Shown: one piece after another, positions 34,700-48,100 of the stretch | Numbering within the stretch: position 1 is the stretch's first letter | Layout of the letters: the number at the start of each line of letters is the position of its first letter | DNA from: Anthonomus grandis grandis | Lineage: Eukaryota > Arthropoda > Insecta > Coleoptera > Curculionidae | Reading direction: 5' to 3' | Length of the DNA stretch: 64,000 nt | Assembly (NCBI RefSeq): GCF_022605725.1 | Contig: NC_065547.1 | Location: 17,711,167 to 17,775,166 of the forward strand | The notes under the pieces: generated by a model | The model's input: only the letters and a program-made list of their open reading frames with translations | Told to the model about the DNA's origin: nothing | The model's database searches: none | Position numbers and translations under genes: made by a program

Positions 34700-36017
34700 C
34701 ACAGTGCGAGATTCAGCGGTCTTAATGTCTAGCTCTTTGAAAATCTTAATTTTTCAAATATCTGAAAGAGATTTTTATTCTGTGGACCACCACGCTGTTC
34801 TGTACTCTCGCTTAAAAAGGTAACCACTCCACATCTACCTACTCAAATCAAAAAATCACTTGTATAAAAAAAAGAAAATCGTTCCACGTAGAATTCGCGA
34901 ACCCACTAATGGTTATAGGTTTGATGCTACTAAATGGCAGCATCACCTTTACGCAAGTAAAATTTCGCAATTGTGAACAAATGATTGGCTTTATTCATAC
35001 GTTTAAAGCGAATCCTTTTATTTCGTGAGCATTTGCTTTCTGGTTTTAAGCACCTCTTGAATATTTTGAATTATAGGCATATGCTTCTTTTTATTCATAT
35101 GACTTTATATCACTTTAAAAAAAAAACCTATTTGACATTTATTGCCCTTAACGTCACAATTTGAGATTTAATTTAACTTAAGTCAAATTTTTTCAATTTC
35201 AGGCAAGCGCACCACCGATCTGATATCCGTATCCGTCGCATCCCTTTTAATCAGCAATACCAACAAAATCGTAACTCTTCCAAAGAACATCCTTAAAGTT
35301 TTTTAACAAATTTCATAAACGCATAAGCCCATCGTTTTCCAGCATATTTTATATAGTTTTTGTTCTATTTTACTTAGCGAAGTTAGAATAGTCGCATTAA
35401 GAGTTCGGAAAGCAAGTTGTATAAATGTCGGGCAACGGAAAGAGGAAGCAGGACTGACCGGATATAGGTAAGCAAGTATTGTATTTAATTTATTTGGATA
35501 GATTCGATAGTCCAGGGAAAGGAAAAGTTTAAATAAAATTGGAAAAACAAATAATATAAATGTTCTGTCGTTTAGAATTAAATCCAAAGTTGATAGGTTT
35601 TAGATTTAATTTGGACAATAATAATAATAATTTTTAAATTAATTTATCGTCAATTTAAATATAATTTAAAAAATCTAATACCTTAAAATATTTATTAGTT
35701 TTGGTTATAAAGGTGGATTTTTATAAGCTCGCCTATTCCGTTTTACGCTGGAAAAGTTTAAACTGGTTTTTGTTACATCTCCCGTTGTCAGGGCGTAAAA
35801 ACCGCTGCCATATTTCCCATTTTCTAAACTGCCGTTGCCCGTTAACATTACGGGTATTAACTTAAAACTTTTATTAAATTAAATAAAAATACTATTTAAT
35901 TATTTTTACATTATGCGTCGCTAAACTTCAAGGGATGGTTTTCAATCTACAGAGTGAAAGTAATTTCTAGACTTATCTTCTTTTTTTACGCCTTTGTTAA
36001 CATTTAATAAATTCCAG
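34700..36017. other. Noncoding sequence 5' of the FAR coding start
   Basis: An acceptor-like TTTTTTCAATTTCAG precedes 35203 and a donor-like ATAG|GTAAGC sits at 35466/35467, so a small noncoding exon is possible, but nothing else supports it. A less AT-rich block lies at 35715-35860. No coding frame resembles a protein family. Confidence 0.3.
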
Positions 36018-36197
36018 ATTGAACGAGCATCTTCTATGGTGATCCAAGGGTTCGTGAGCAGTACAAATTGCAACAGCATTCCAATGGCAGCTTTTAGCAC
36101 GACCGGGCCGGTCGTAACAGCCGTCCAGGGTTCAGTGTCAGACTTTTATAATGGAAAAACCGTTTTTATTACCGGGGGTACTGGATTTATGGGGAAG
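36018..36197 (+). CDS. FAR coding exon 1
   Basis: The acceptor AAATTCCAG ends at 36017. The ATG at 36036 starts MVIQGFVSST; a second Met lies at residue 17. The exon ends GGG AAG|GTAGG, phase 0, straight after the Rossmann motif TGGTGFMGK. The 18 bases before the ATG are 5' UTR, implying an upstream noncoding exon. Confidence 0.85.
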
Positions 36198-39100
36198 GTA
36201 GGAAATACATTGTTAAAACTCTTCACTCGGTTAGTACTTTATTAAGCGTGGCAAGATGGGCAACGTATAATCTTTTCAAATGGGGTTGGGTTGAAAAGAG
36301 AAGTATTTACATTCACAATGTCCTCTCTAAGAGATACTGAATATGAAAATTATATATTAGTATACAAGGTCTCTTGTATATCGTTATCGTTATAAGTTGA
36401 ATGAATTGATATATATAATTTTAATATTTTTAAAATCTCCACCTCTTTGTTGAATGCAGACTTATTCCAGTGAGCCGACAGATGACGTAGTTTTTTGTAA
36501 TTGGTCTCTGTTTTGTCGTATACAGGGTGTTCATTTGAAAAGGTTCAAGGTATCAAGGCATCAAGGGGGCCAACTTTCTAACCTAAAATTACTTCACCCC
36601 CTTACACCCTATGCCCCCCAGGGTCATCCCCTTAAAAATTTTAAATGGCAAGGGGTATCGAGTAAAAGCTTATACTTGATGAGGCTGAAATGGCGCTCCT
36701 CCTCACTATATTCTTTCCGTTCGGCAATGGTTAGACGACGAGTTTCCAGATAAATGGATAGGGCGAAGGGGGCCTATAGGCCCATTCATTCTATAGAATG
36801 GCCTGCTAGATCTCGTAATATAACGCCGTGAGACTTTTTTCTATAGGGTCATTTGAAATCTATTGTGTTTACTCCCCAACCTGAAAGTTTAGATGAACTT
36901 CGTCAACGCATCATCGACAGCTGCCATGATGTCCCACAACATGTTCTTGAAAATGTCCGTCAGGAATTTGAACATCGCCTATATCATTGTTTGGCCAAAA
37001 ACGGGCAACATTTTGAACACTTATTGAAATAATAACTGATAATTTCATGTTTTTGTTTTCTATCTGAACAAATTAAGATAAACAAAGATTTTTCTAATTT
37101 TCTCGAAAACGAATCGACAGATTTAAAAAATCAAACGTCAAAATAAAAGATTTCGAAAAACCTTTTAAACAAGCTATTACTCGATACCCCTTGCCATTTA
37201 AAATTTTTAAGGGGATGACCCTGGGGGGCAGAGGGTGAAGTAATTTTAGGTTAGACAGTTGTCAACCTTGAAAAATCTTTTGACGTATTTCGGCGTTTTT
37301 TTTAAATAGTGGTTTTCAATAAATCCGTTTTGGCAAGTTTTCAAATGAACGCCCTGTATATTCGGTAGCCTGTTGAATACGCTCAAACGAATCTTTCCTT
37401 ATATTTGAAACTTGCGCATAGACTAAATGTTTCATATACCTCCATAAAATAAAAATCCAGCGGATTGTGATTTTGACCACATCTACCGATCCATCTTGGA
37501 TTCTTGATGATAACCCAATTTCGGACAGCAATTTCGAAATGCGGTGGAGCCCCATCTATTTGGAACCACCTGTGTAGGGAAATATTCAGTAGGACTTGCA
37601 CTTCGCCTATAAGAAATTGACGGTAATTGTTCGCATTCAACTTTGCAGGAAGCATTACAGCACCAATCAACAAGTCATCGATTAGTGCAGCCCAAACATT
37701 AACAGAAAATTTATGTTGAAAATTACATAGACGTACAGCTTTTGGATTTTCTGGTTCCCATCTATGCAGGTTTCTCAGATATGTGATCCCATGCCTTGTG
37801 AATGTCGCTCAATCTGTCAAACTGTTCTATAGAAATGAATATTAAGGTAGAATAAACCAGGCGAGTATAGTAGTCTTCTTTAAGCAAACCTTGTACCTTA
37901 TGATAATGATACGGATGAAAGCCTTCACGTTTTAAAAATCGCCAAACAAACGTTCGCGGTATTCCGAATTGTCTACAAATTCGACGTACTTTTATAGCCC
38001 TTACAACAGCACCTTGTACTTGTTGATCCAAGTCTACTGGCAAGTTCCCTCCCCGATCGAAAAAATAATCACGCAGACCGCATTCCCAAAATGGTCTGTA
38101 TACTTGTATTACAGAAATATTCTGTTATGAGGAATGCGCAATACTTGCAAACCGATGTCGATACTTGATAACTGCTTGACGAGTTACAGTAACCACGTCA
38201 AAAATGCATATCTACGTACTCTTGAGAAGAATATTGATACGGCATTTTAATCAACAAGTCATCACTAAGAAGCTGGGGCTACACTTCTCGCTTGTATGTC
38301 ACTAATTCTTAGTTGCCGTTTTGACGGTCTATTGTAAATTTGTATAAATATACAGGTTGGCGAATAAAACACTATACATAAGCATTAAAAATGGAACACC
38401 GCTTCTCGCGTACTTTCTGGTTGATAAGCGGCGCGGCGGATTCCGATCGTCTGAGTTACTATTTTCGGCACATCACAATCAATATCAAAAACAATATGTG
38501 ATTGCATACTGCACTGTTGAGTCTTAATGCGCTATTTCAATTTTTTAAAATATTTATCATTATGGCTGTTTATACCGCTGCTGAAAAAAATCAATTGATT
38601 AAATGGTTTTATGGAGGCAATTCAGCAGTACAACGAAGGGATTTATTTTCAGTTTCAGTAAATTTTAAAAATTGACCAATTCCTTGTGCTAAAACTATTT
38701 CAAATGTGTAAAATGTTGAGACATCTTTTTGCCTCCAAGAATGTAGAAATTGTCACATCAAAGTTCAAGAACAACCCTTTGAAAGGGTGCAGGAGGTGTT
38801 GGAGAGTAACTGTGTATGCACCATAAAAAAATAGAATACAAATGTTTTAAATATTCCAAAACTAGGGAGATATTTCCTGAAGACCAGTGGCGAAGAATGG
38901 TATTTTGTGAAACCACGATGGAAAAGGCAAATGAAAATGAAAATTTCTTAGAAAATGTTTTGTTTTTAGATGAGTTCTCTTTTCCAATGCATGGTAAACA
39001 CAATCCTTCCAGTTTTTGCTATTGGTCTCAGGAAAACGAGCACAGAAGCTCCGTACTCAGTACCCTCAAAAGTTAAATGTTTGGGCTGGTATTTTGGGTG

Positions 39101-42100
39101 ACCATATTATGGGGCCATTTTTCATTGATGGTACTTTGAACGCCGAAAAATACCTTGAGTTGCTACAAAACCAAGTTCTTCCTGCCGTTTAACTCCTTCC
39201 TGATATAGACCTGGAATCAGTCTATTTTCAACCAGATGGCTGTCCTGCTGATAATGCGGTTAAAGTAAAAGAATTTTGGACAAATACTTTTCCTAACCGC
39301 CTTATTAGTGGGACTGGAAATATTAAATGGCCTTCAAGATGTCCTAATTTGTCACCAAATGACTTTTATTTGTGGGGTTATTTTAAGGATACTATTTATA
39401 AACATTATGATAGTAGGCCAACGAATTTAGAGGAGTTGAGAATCAAAATTGTGAAATCTGCCAAATCCATTTTACCTCAAACTCTTTTGGGCCTTTTATT
39501 TAAAAAAATATTGGTTAGGTTTATTATTTAGTTTTATTTTCTGATTTTTTTTAAGTTTTCATTTTATTTTTATTAGAGTTTATATTTTATTTTAATAAGA
39601 GCGACGCTTTAATTTTTAATATGCAATACAATGTAATAACAAATTTATGCGGATTTTACATATGTAATGCCTACATTAAAAAAATATTATACCAATGCCG
39701 CGTAGTATTTTTTTAAATTTTGCTACAAGAGCTTTAGCCCCCGTCGACGTCAGACGCTTATTAAAATAAACTTTAAAATAATCGAGCTCATACCTCGAAC
39801 ACCTGCTGTCGCGGCGGCGGCGTTGCAACATCTCGCCTGTTAGGAACTTTATATGTGTAGGGATCCATTCGCCAATCTGTATACTATGTAAGTATATATT
39901 ACTACGTGCACTCAAAGATATGTTCCAAGAATAACTGCGTTGTTTATTATAAAACAGTTTCTTGATCTTAGGAGAAAAAACATTTATTTGGACTAAATTT
40001 ATCTTTTTCTTAAATATGTAAAATTCATCCATTCTTCTCAAATACACTTTAATAATATGTAACAAGGAGCCAAATAACCTAAAACTTCTCACAACTGTAG
40101 AGTCTACTGGTTAGGTTAAGCTTGTAGTAGACCTAAAATAAAGATTAAAAATATGCAGCTATGGTTAAACAAATAATGGTTAGAATAATTCACAGAAAAA
40201 ACATATCTCATTTTAAGTACAACAATATACATTAAAGAACATTTATGTCTTATGATAACATACAGGTAAATCTGAAATGGTAACTACATATAATAAAAAA
40301 TAAAAAAATAAAATTTTTAGGTAAGTAATGCATCGGCTCTTAAAAATAAAATATGTTAAAAGATTTATATTTTAGTTAATAACCATAAACGATGTAGTTA
40401 CCATTTCACTTTTACCTATATATTATCATAAGACCTAAGTGTTCTTTAATGCGTGTTGTACTTAAAATCCAGTATATTTTTTCTGTGAATAATTGTCTAA
40501 CATTAACTGAATATTTTTAAACTTTTTTTAGGTCTGATGATGCGGTAAGGCGAAACCCGTAACCTAATCAATAGACGCTACATTTGTGAGACTTTGACTT
40601 CGAGTTTATTATTTTCCTTGTTGTTACAAAATTTTAGTCAAAAGTCTCGTGTTTACCTATATATATTAAAATATATTTAAAAAGATGACACGTCAATGCC
40701 GCGAAACACGTGTCAACATTTTAATAATATTTAAATATACAGGGTGTCCCGAAAGTAATGGTACAAAGAGCAACAGTAGATTATGTGATTGAGGTCAACT
40801 TGCCTTATCCTAACTTTAATAGTAGCTGAAATACAGGGTGTCAAAGTATTATTTGATTTATCGTTTTTTTCTCATAGGTCCTGAACCAAATGATATACTG
40901 ACATGAAATTTAGAACATACGAGTCTTTTAAAAAGAAAAATAAAATTTCGTATATAGTTTTCGTGTTTTCAGTAGAAGGCGCTCGTTGCATTAGTTTTTA
41001 CTTTTTTAAATTCCCTAACTTTTTTGCAGCTTCGTATATTGGTTTGAAAAGTAACAAAATAATTTCCTTTTTTAATATTACATAAAAAATGTATACCTTA
41101 GTAAAGTCGCTAGGAGCAACCATTTTCAAAATAATCGCACTTTTAGGTTTTCATATTATGTGAATGACTTAAATTTACTAAATAAAATAAAATTAATACC
41201 TAAGTTTATTAATATTTATGTTTAATTAGAATTGTTATTAAATAAAAAAAATATTACGACTTTTTTATTTTATGTTATATAATTCGTATATCATAACCAA
41301 AGTAAATGATATTTATTTATTTTTTTTATCATAAAAATTTTTTTTATGATATTTCAAATATCCCCAAATACAGAAGTCCATGGGGTTTAAGTCTGGACTA
41401 CGTGCAGGCCAAAGCAAAGGTCCTCCACGGCCAATCCAACGTTCAGGATATTGTTCGTCAAGGCACAGTATAAAGAACAAGAACAATTCTAGTTTATGTT
41501 CGGTGGTCAAGGTAATTGCGTACTGCTCGAGAAAAATGCGCTGGAGCCTCATCTTACATTACATATTTTGCCTAACATTTAATGCTATATTTTCTAAAAG
41601 ACCTCCAAGTTCATTTCGTGAAGAAATTTAAGTACGCGTCTCCCTTCAAATTAGGTGGTAGTTCATGGAGGTCTATTATATGGTTTTCAATAATACCACA
41701 CTAAATGTTAATTTTAAATTTATGCTGGAAACGACGACTGACAACTGAATGGGGGTTTTAAGTATCCCACATATGAGCATTTCTAAAGTTAAATACACCG
41801 CGTCTAGTAAATATAGCCTCGTCTGTGAATAACACTCTGCTAATAAGCATTGGATCTGCGTTTTGCATATTTTTAAACTGACGACAAAACTGCATTCTGG
41901 CTGGCAAATCTGGTGGGATCAAACACTAAACTGGTGTAAAGTGGTATGGATAGAGGCCTTAACTACTACTTAACCCGGGATTTTCTACTACTAAACTTCT
42001 TCTTTCTGTTGTTGGGAAATATTTTTTGGGCGGCCCGAAACAGGCATTTTTTGCCGAAATGATCCAGTTTCTCCTAGTCAGCTATAAATTCTTTGGAATA

Positions 42101-45100
42101 ATTTATGGTTTAGATGTTGTCTATCTGGAAATATTTTCTGATACCTGCTTCTTGCATGCCGTCCATTAAAATTTACTTGCGCGTAAACACAAAGCACCTC
42201 CAAATTGGTAAACAAATTATGCCTAGGCATTACTTAAAATGATTAAACTTAAGAGAAAAACTTTTTTACTCGTTTTAAAAGTTTTATATGACATTCAAAA
42301 AGTTTGAAATAAATAACACAAACACTTGTCTCCAACGCCAACTGCCAAAGATGCGATTTAAATAAATTAGTAAATAAATATTATTTTAAACTGAAAAACC
42401 GGTGATTATGTCGAAAATGGTTGCTCCTAGCGACTTTAATAAGGTATACATTTTTTATGTAAAATTACAAAAGGATAGAGAAAAAGATAAGAAAAAAACT
42501 AACGCAACGAGCCCGCTTCCGAAAACGCAAAACCTGCATACGAAATTTTATTTTTCTTTTTAAAAGACTCGTATGTTTTAAATTTCATGTCAGTATGTCA
42601 ATTGGTTCAGGACCTATGAAAAAAAACGATAAACCAAATAGTACTGTGACACCCTGTATTTCAGTTACTATTAAAGTTAGGATAAGGCAAGTTGACCTTA
42701 ATCACATTATTTTGACGTAAGGAATTTACTGTTGACTTTACTGACAAAAATTTTTGTTTTTATTTATTAATTTTTTTTGTTTATTAGGTCTTATTAGAAA
42801 AATTACTAAGGAGTTGCCCGGGTGTTTCAAAAATTTACCTCCTTATTAGGCCAAAGCGAGGACAAGATGCTCAGGAGCGGCTTCAGCAACTTTTGTGTTC
42901 ACCTGTAAGTAAATCTAGAATTATAGAATGCTGAGCTCTAAACTTTCCAAGCAAATTTCGCCAACTATTAAATTATTAAAAATATAATGAAAATCTTTTT
43001 TTAATGCCAATTTTATTCTCTGTAAATTACTTTTAATGCATTTCTTCTTCAAACTGCACAGATCTTGAAATATCCAAGATTTAACGCCGCGAAAATATGT
43101 TTTTCTACTACCGTGCGTAAAGTAGTCACTCCTAGGGTGTGTAAAGTTTCACTTTTTAAGCACTAGTGCCTAAAAAAGTATTTTTTGCGTAAAAAGTCAT
43201 TTGACGTCTATTTGACATTTAATTTATGATTTGTCAACAAATGTTTTGACGTTTTTTTACCATAAAGTCGTTAAAGTGCGTAAAGTAATTTAAGACTATA
43301 AATAAGACTTTTTATAATTTGGCGTTTATTTCACATTTAATTTATAATTTGTCAACAAATGTTTTACTCTTTTACCGTAAAGTCGTTTAAGTGCGCAAAG
43401 TAATTTCATATTTTTGATTTTTTTATGTTTTCTTCGGTAGTAGAAAAAATTTTGTATGTTACACGTATGTAAAATCCTCTTTTTTATTCATCAGAATTGT
43501 CCATGGGTTCCCAAGTTCCCCACTTTAACCACTTGTTACATAAATAACTATTTTCTACTACCGTGCGTAAAGCTTATTTTACACACTTCCCAGGTTTCAC
43601 TTTTATATTTCACTTTTTCTTATGTTTTCACTTCAAAGTTTCACTTTTTGCACTAGTGTCTAAAAAAGTCTTTTTACGTAACAACTAATTTAATTTAAGT
43701 AATAAGTAATTTGTGTAAAAAATAATTTAACATTTACTTGACATTTAATTTATAATTTGTCAACAATCTTCTTGACGTTTTTTTTACGTACTAGTGCGTA
43801 AAGTAATTTGGTATTTAATTTTTTTAATGTTTTCTTTAGTAGTAGAAAACAATTTGTATGTTAGCGTTTGTATAAAATCCCTTTTTTTATGAATGGGAAA
43901 TTTCCATGAATTCATTGAATTAACTTATTACATAATATTAGGTAACAAGTCATCATTTCACATACCTGCTACATAACTATTTAAAAATTTGTTATTTTCC
44001 AAAAAATTAACAGAAGTATAAAAATAACACTAGAGATGTTTCTGATAGAAAATTAATTTTTTTATGAATTGACTTATTTGCATTTTTCCTCTAAACTCTT
44101 CACATCATTTCGTACGAAAATAGAAAACGTACAATTGTATGTTATTTTTTTTCTAAAAATATGTTTACCTATTTACTAAAAAAATTATTTCTTATAATGT
44201 TCCCCCGATTAATTAACTGATGTTAACCAAAAAACATATATTAATTTTCAAAAAAAATATTATTTTAATTAAATGTTAACCGTTGGAACTCACGCAACCC
44301 AATAAATTCAATTTATTTACTCATGTAATTAGCACCGAAAGAGATTATATTACTTATAGCTTGATGTTCATCATGATTATCGCATTGGTTTTTAATCAAT
44401 TAAAATTGAACTTTAATAAAGCTTATTATATAACTACAGTTTAGGAAATTACATTAATTACGACGAGAGGGTAGAGGTGATACGCACCCCATCCAAGAAA
44501 ATTAATAATTATCAATATAACATCCGGTAGAAACCAAATAAATTTACACCGCAAAACGGTCGAGCTCATAATATAAGCATAGCGACCTGTCATAATCCGC
44601 ACATCCGTTTTGGGTAAACAGAATTTCCCCAGTGCCCATTTTGTTTCACGTCTATTCACTTTCACCAAACATATTATCGTATCCTGGTTAATGACTAAAC
44701 AAAAAACGTTTATTTGCGTTTATTCCACTTTCGGTTTTGTAGAATGTTACTTTTTAGTCATACATTACGCATTATATCATTTGTTATGGATGGAGTGTCA
44801 GATGGTCATCCTCATGCCTCATTAGCATTTTCATTATTTTCTTTTTTTTTTAGTTTAATTGGTGAGTTTAGGCTTTTAATATGTGATTATTGCGATGACA
44901 ATTTGTACTAATTTTTCAAATTCTGAACTCTAATGTATGTTAAAAAGTATTGGAGCTATAAGTAAAGGGTTTTTACTTATAGTTTTACTTATATCCTTTG
45001 TTTTACTTAGATTTATCTGCCAAATAAAAATTTTAAATCCAAAAATATACGGGATGTTTAATTTGAAGTAGAAAAAGTCAATACAAATTATTAAGGTATT

Positions 45101-48100
45101 TAGCTATTTATTATTTCAATCATATTGATGCTGATGGTTGAAGAACCTACCTAAGAGAGTACTGTTATTTTTACACTATTAAATTAGGTTTAAAAAAAGT
45201 TATATAATCAGTGTCTACCAAAACTTAGAAATAACTCTCGACTGTATCCCAAAGCGGGATGAAGTAATTGGCAACAAAATTAAAGTGGGGGGTCAAAAAC
45301 CGATTTAATAAAGAAACAATCGACAGCAGCGGTGAACGACTTAACAGCGGTTAAAAAAGTGTATTGTTGGACAAACCAAATGATCTTTAAAATAAAATAT
45401 TATTTCTACGAAAAGTACCCATACTTATAATGAAACGAAAGCATAACAATTTCAATCAAAAAAGGAGAGAAAGCAGACCCAAAAACCTAGCGAGGAATCA
45501 GCCTTCTAAGTTCAGTTTCAAAGCTGTTCAAAAAAGTATTAGCAGAAAAATATGTGAGGAACAACAGGGATTCAGACTATAGATCGACTATAGATGCGGT
45601 ATTTGTACTCTATCAAGTAGTCGAAACAGCTACTGAATGCAATAAACCTTCATTTCTGTACTTCATGTATTTCACCTAAGCTTTTGACAAAGTGAGACTG
45701 AGAGACGTCAAACTTCCATAAAAATTAAAGTTCATAAAAGTATTGTATCTATCATTAAATAACTATACACTGACAATCACACTTTTGTAAGAGTAGAAAG
45801 TAAAAAGCCAAATAGAATACTCGTTACAACCGGAATCAGGCAAAGAAACAGTCTAAGTCCGATAATGTTTAGCATTATCATGGACCAAATCATTACCAAA
45901 ATAAAACAAAGCGGAAAGTGATATCGACTTTTATATACATTTGAAAAAATCACAAATAAATTTAAAATGGAAACTGTTCCCAGAAAACACACTCACTAAT
46001 TCCAGAGAGCCCCGAAGATGCAAATTCGTCTACAATTAGAGCGTGAGACAAGTCATACTTTCAAATATCTTGGAGCAAACTTAATGAGCAACAGGAATCT
46101 AAAGGAAGAAAGCAAAGTTAGAGTCTCGAAAACCAGTGATGACGTATGCCATAGAAACAAGAGCAGAAAACACAATAATAATCAAATACATGCTAACAAC
46201 AGAAATGCGAATACTAAGATGCATAACAGAACACACGTTTTACAATGAGAAAAGAAGCAAGGAAATTAGAGTTATCTGTAAGGTCCCAAATATTGTAAGA
46301 TGAGATAAAACAAGACTAAGGACTGGAAGAGATCATCTAGAGAGAATTCCAAGAACCGATAACCGAATAGCTCTTCTTGTTATATGCTATTTACTCATTA
46401 ATTTTTAGAAACACCCATCATAAAAATTACATTTGCCTCTTCCAAGACAGTTAAAGACATTTGTATCATCCAAAAAGAACTTATTGCATTGATACGACTC
46501 ATTTCAAAAAATTAATAATCTTCCCGATTTCACTTGATCTAGAAAAAATAATTTTCTAAAACCAGCTTCGATATAATTAAAAAAACTAAAAACTCCTATG
46601 CGGAGTCTCTATCCAGACAAATGGGAACAGCCATCAGGCAAACAACGAAATACGAATGTTAAACACGATCGCCGATATCGTTGCCAGTTGCCAAGCCCGA
46701 GTGGGAGGACATTTCGATACAACATTTCCATATTTTGAGACCTCCCCTATTCTATTTTCGGACTCTTATTACTAAAACATTCTTATGGGGGCCCGCTAAT
46801 CAAAATTTTACATATGGGCAAAATTTAAAATATAAATCTCGATTTACATTAAGCAGACTGCTTAATCTTATTTACTTATTTATACGAACATAATCCAGCT
46901 ATAAAGGGCAAAGACCCTTAAACCTCTTATCTGTATGCATGCTGTTCATTCGATAGTTTATTATAAAAATGGCTTTCGTGCCAAGCCATATTGAAAAGAT
47001 TACGTGAGAAATGAGGTTTTCAAGGACAAAGTATTATGCAACTTAATCGTTAATACGTATTATGATTTCCAATAACAGTAAAATAATTTTCTAGCTGTTC
47101 GATCTCCTCCGCAAAGAACGTCCCAACGATCTCTCCAAAGTGCTCCCGATAGAGGGCGACATCACCCAACCGGAACTGGCTATCTCCCAAACTGATCGAT
47201 CGATATTATCCAGAACTGTCAACGTAGTGTTTCACAGCGCCGCCACTGTAAAATTTGACGAAAAACTAAAACTATCCGTCACGATAAACATGCTCGGTAC
47301 TCAACGTCTTGTAGAACTCTGTAAAAGAATGTCGAACCTGGAAGCGCTGGTGCACGTATCCACGGCCTACTGTAACTGCGACCGTTCGGAAGTGAAAGAA
47401 ATGATTTATCCTCCGCCCATTGGCCCGGATCAGATTGTCGCTCTCGTGGATGCCCTGGATGAGGAACTGGTTGACTCGCTTACTCCAAAATTGGTAGGAA
47501 ATAGACCGAATACTTATACTTTTACAAAAGCGCTTGCGGAATGCTGGTTGAAGGATAATAAGGGTGATTTACCGTTGGTCATAGTTAGACCTAGTATAGT
47601 GTTGAGCAGTATGGATGGACCTTTGAAAGGATGGGTGGATAACTGGAATGGACCTACAGGTACGTAGGATATGTATGTATTACATTAAAAGATCATATAC
47701 GTCCGGACTATTGAGGCTTTTATTCAAAGAAAATTAATTGACCGTTATCGGCAACTATAACTTTTGACAATATTTTCATTTCTCAGGTATTATAGCCGCC
47801 GCAGGTAAAGGCTTATTCCGAACAATGCTCTGTGACAAAACGAAAAAAGCCGACGTAGTTCCAGTAGACACTGTAATCAATTTAATGATAGTCTCGGCAT
47901 GGAGTATAGCGGGCCGAAAATCCAAAGAAATCCCTATTTACAATTGTGTCACAGGTAAATTAAATCTGGACAGCATTCTTTTCAAATCCTTTAATTTGAA
48001 CGGTTTTTTAGGTCAAAGAAAGCCAATCACCTGGAACGTTTTCGTAGACATTTGCTTTAAATACTTAAGGATGCACCCGTTATCGGAAATCAGCTGGTAT

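Noticed and set aside
35303..35587. 94-codon minus frame
   Set aside because: It shows no family resemblance, and a better reading of the region is noncoding.
39676..40092. 138-codon minus frame
   Set aside because: It has no recognisable motifs and overlaps the end of a foldback MITE; likely chance.
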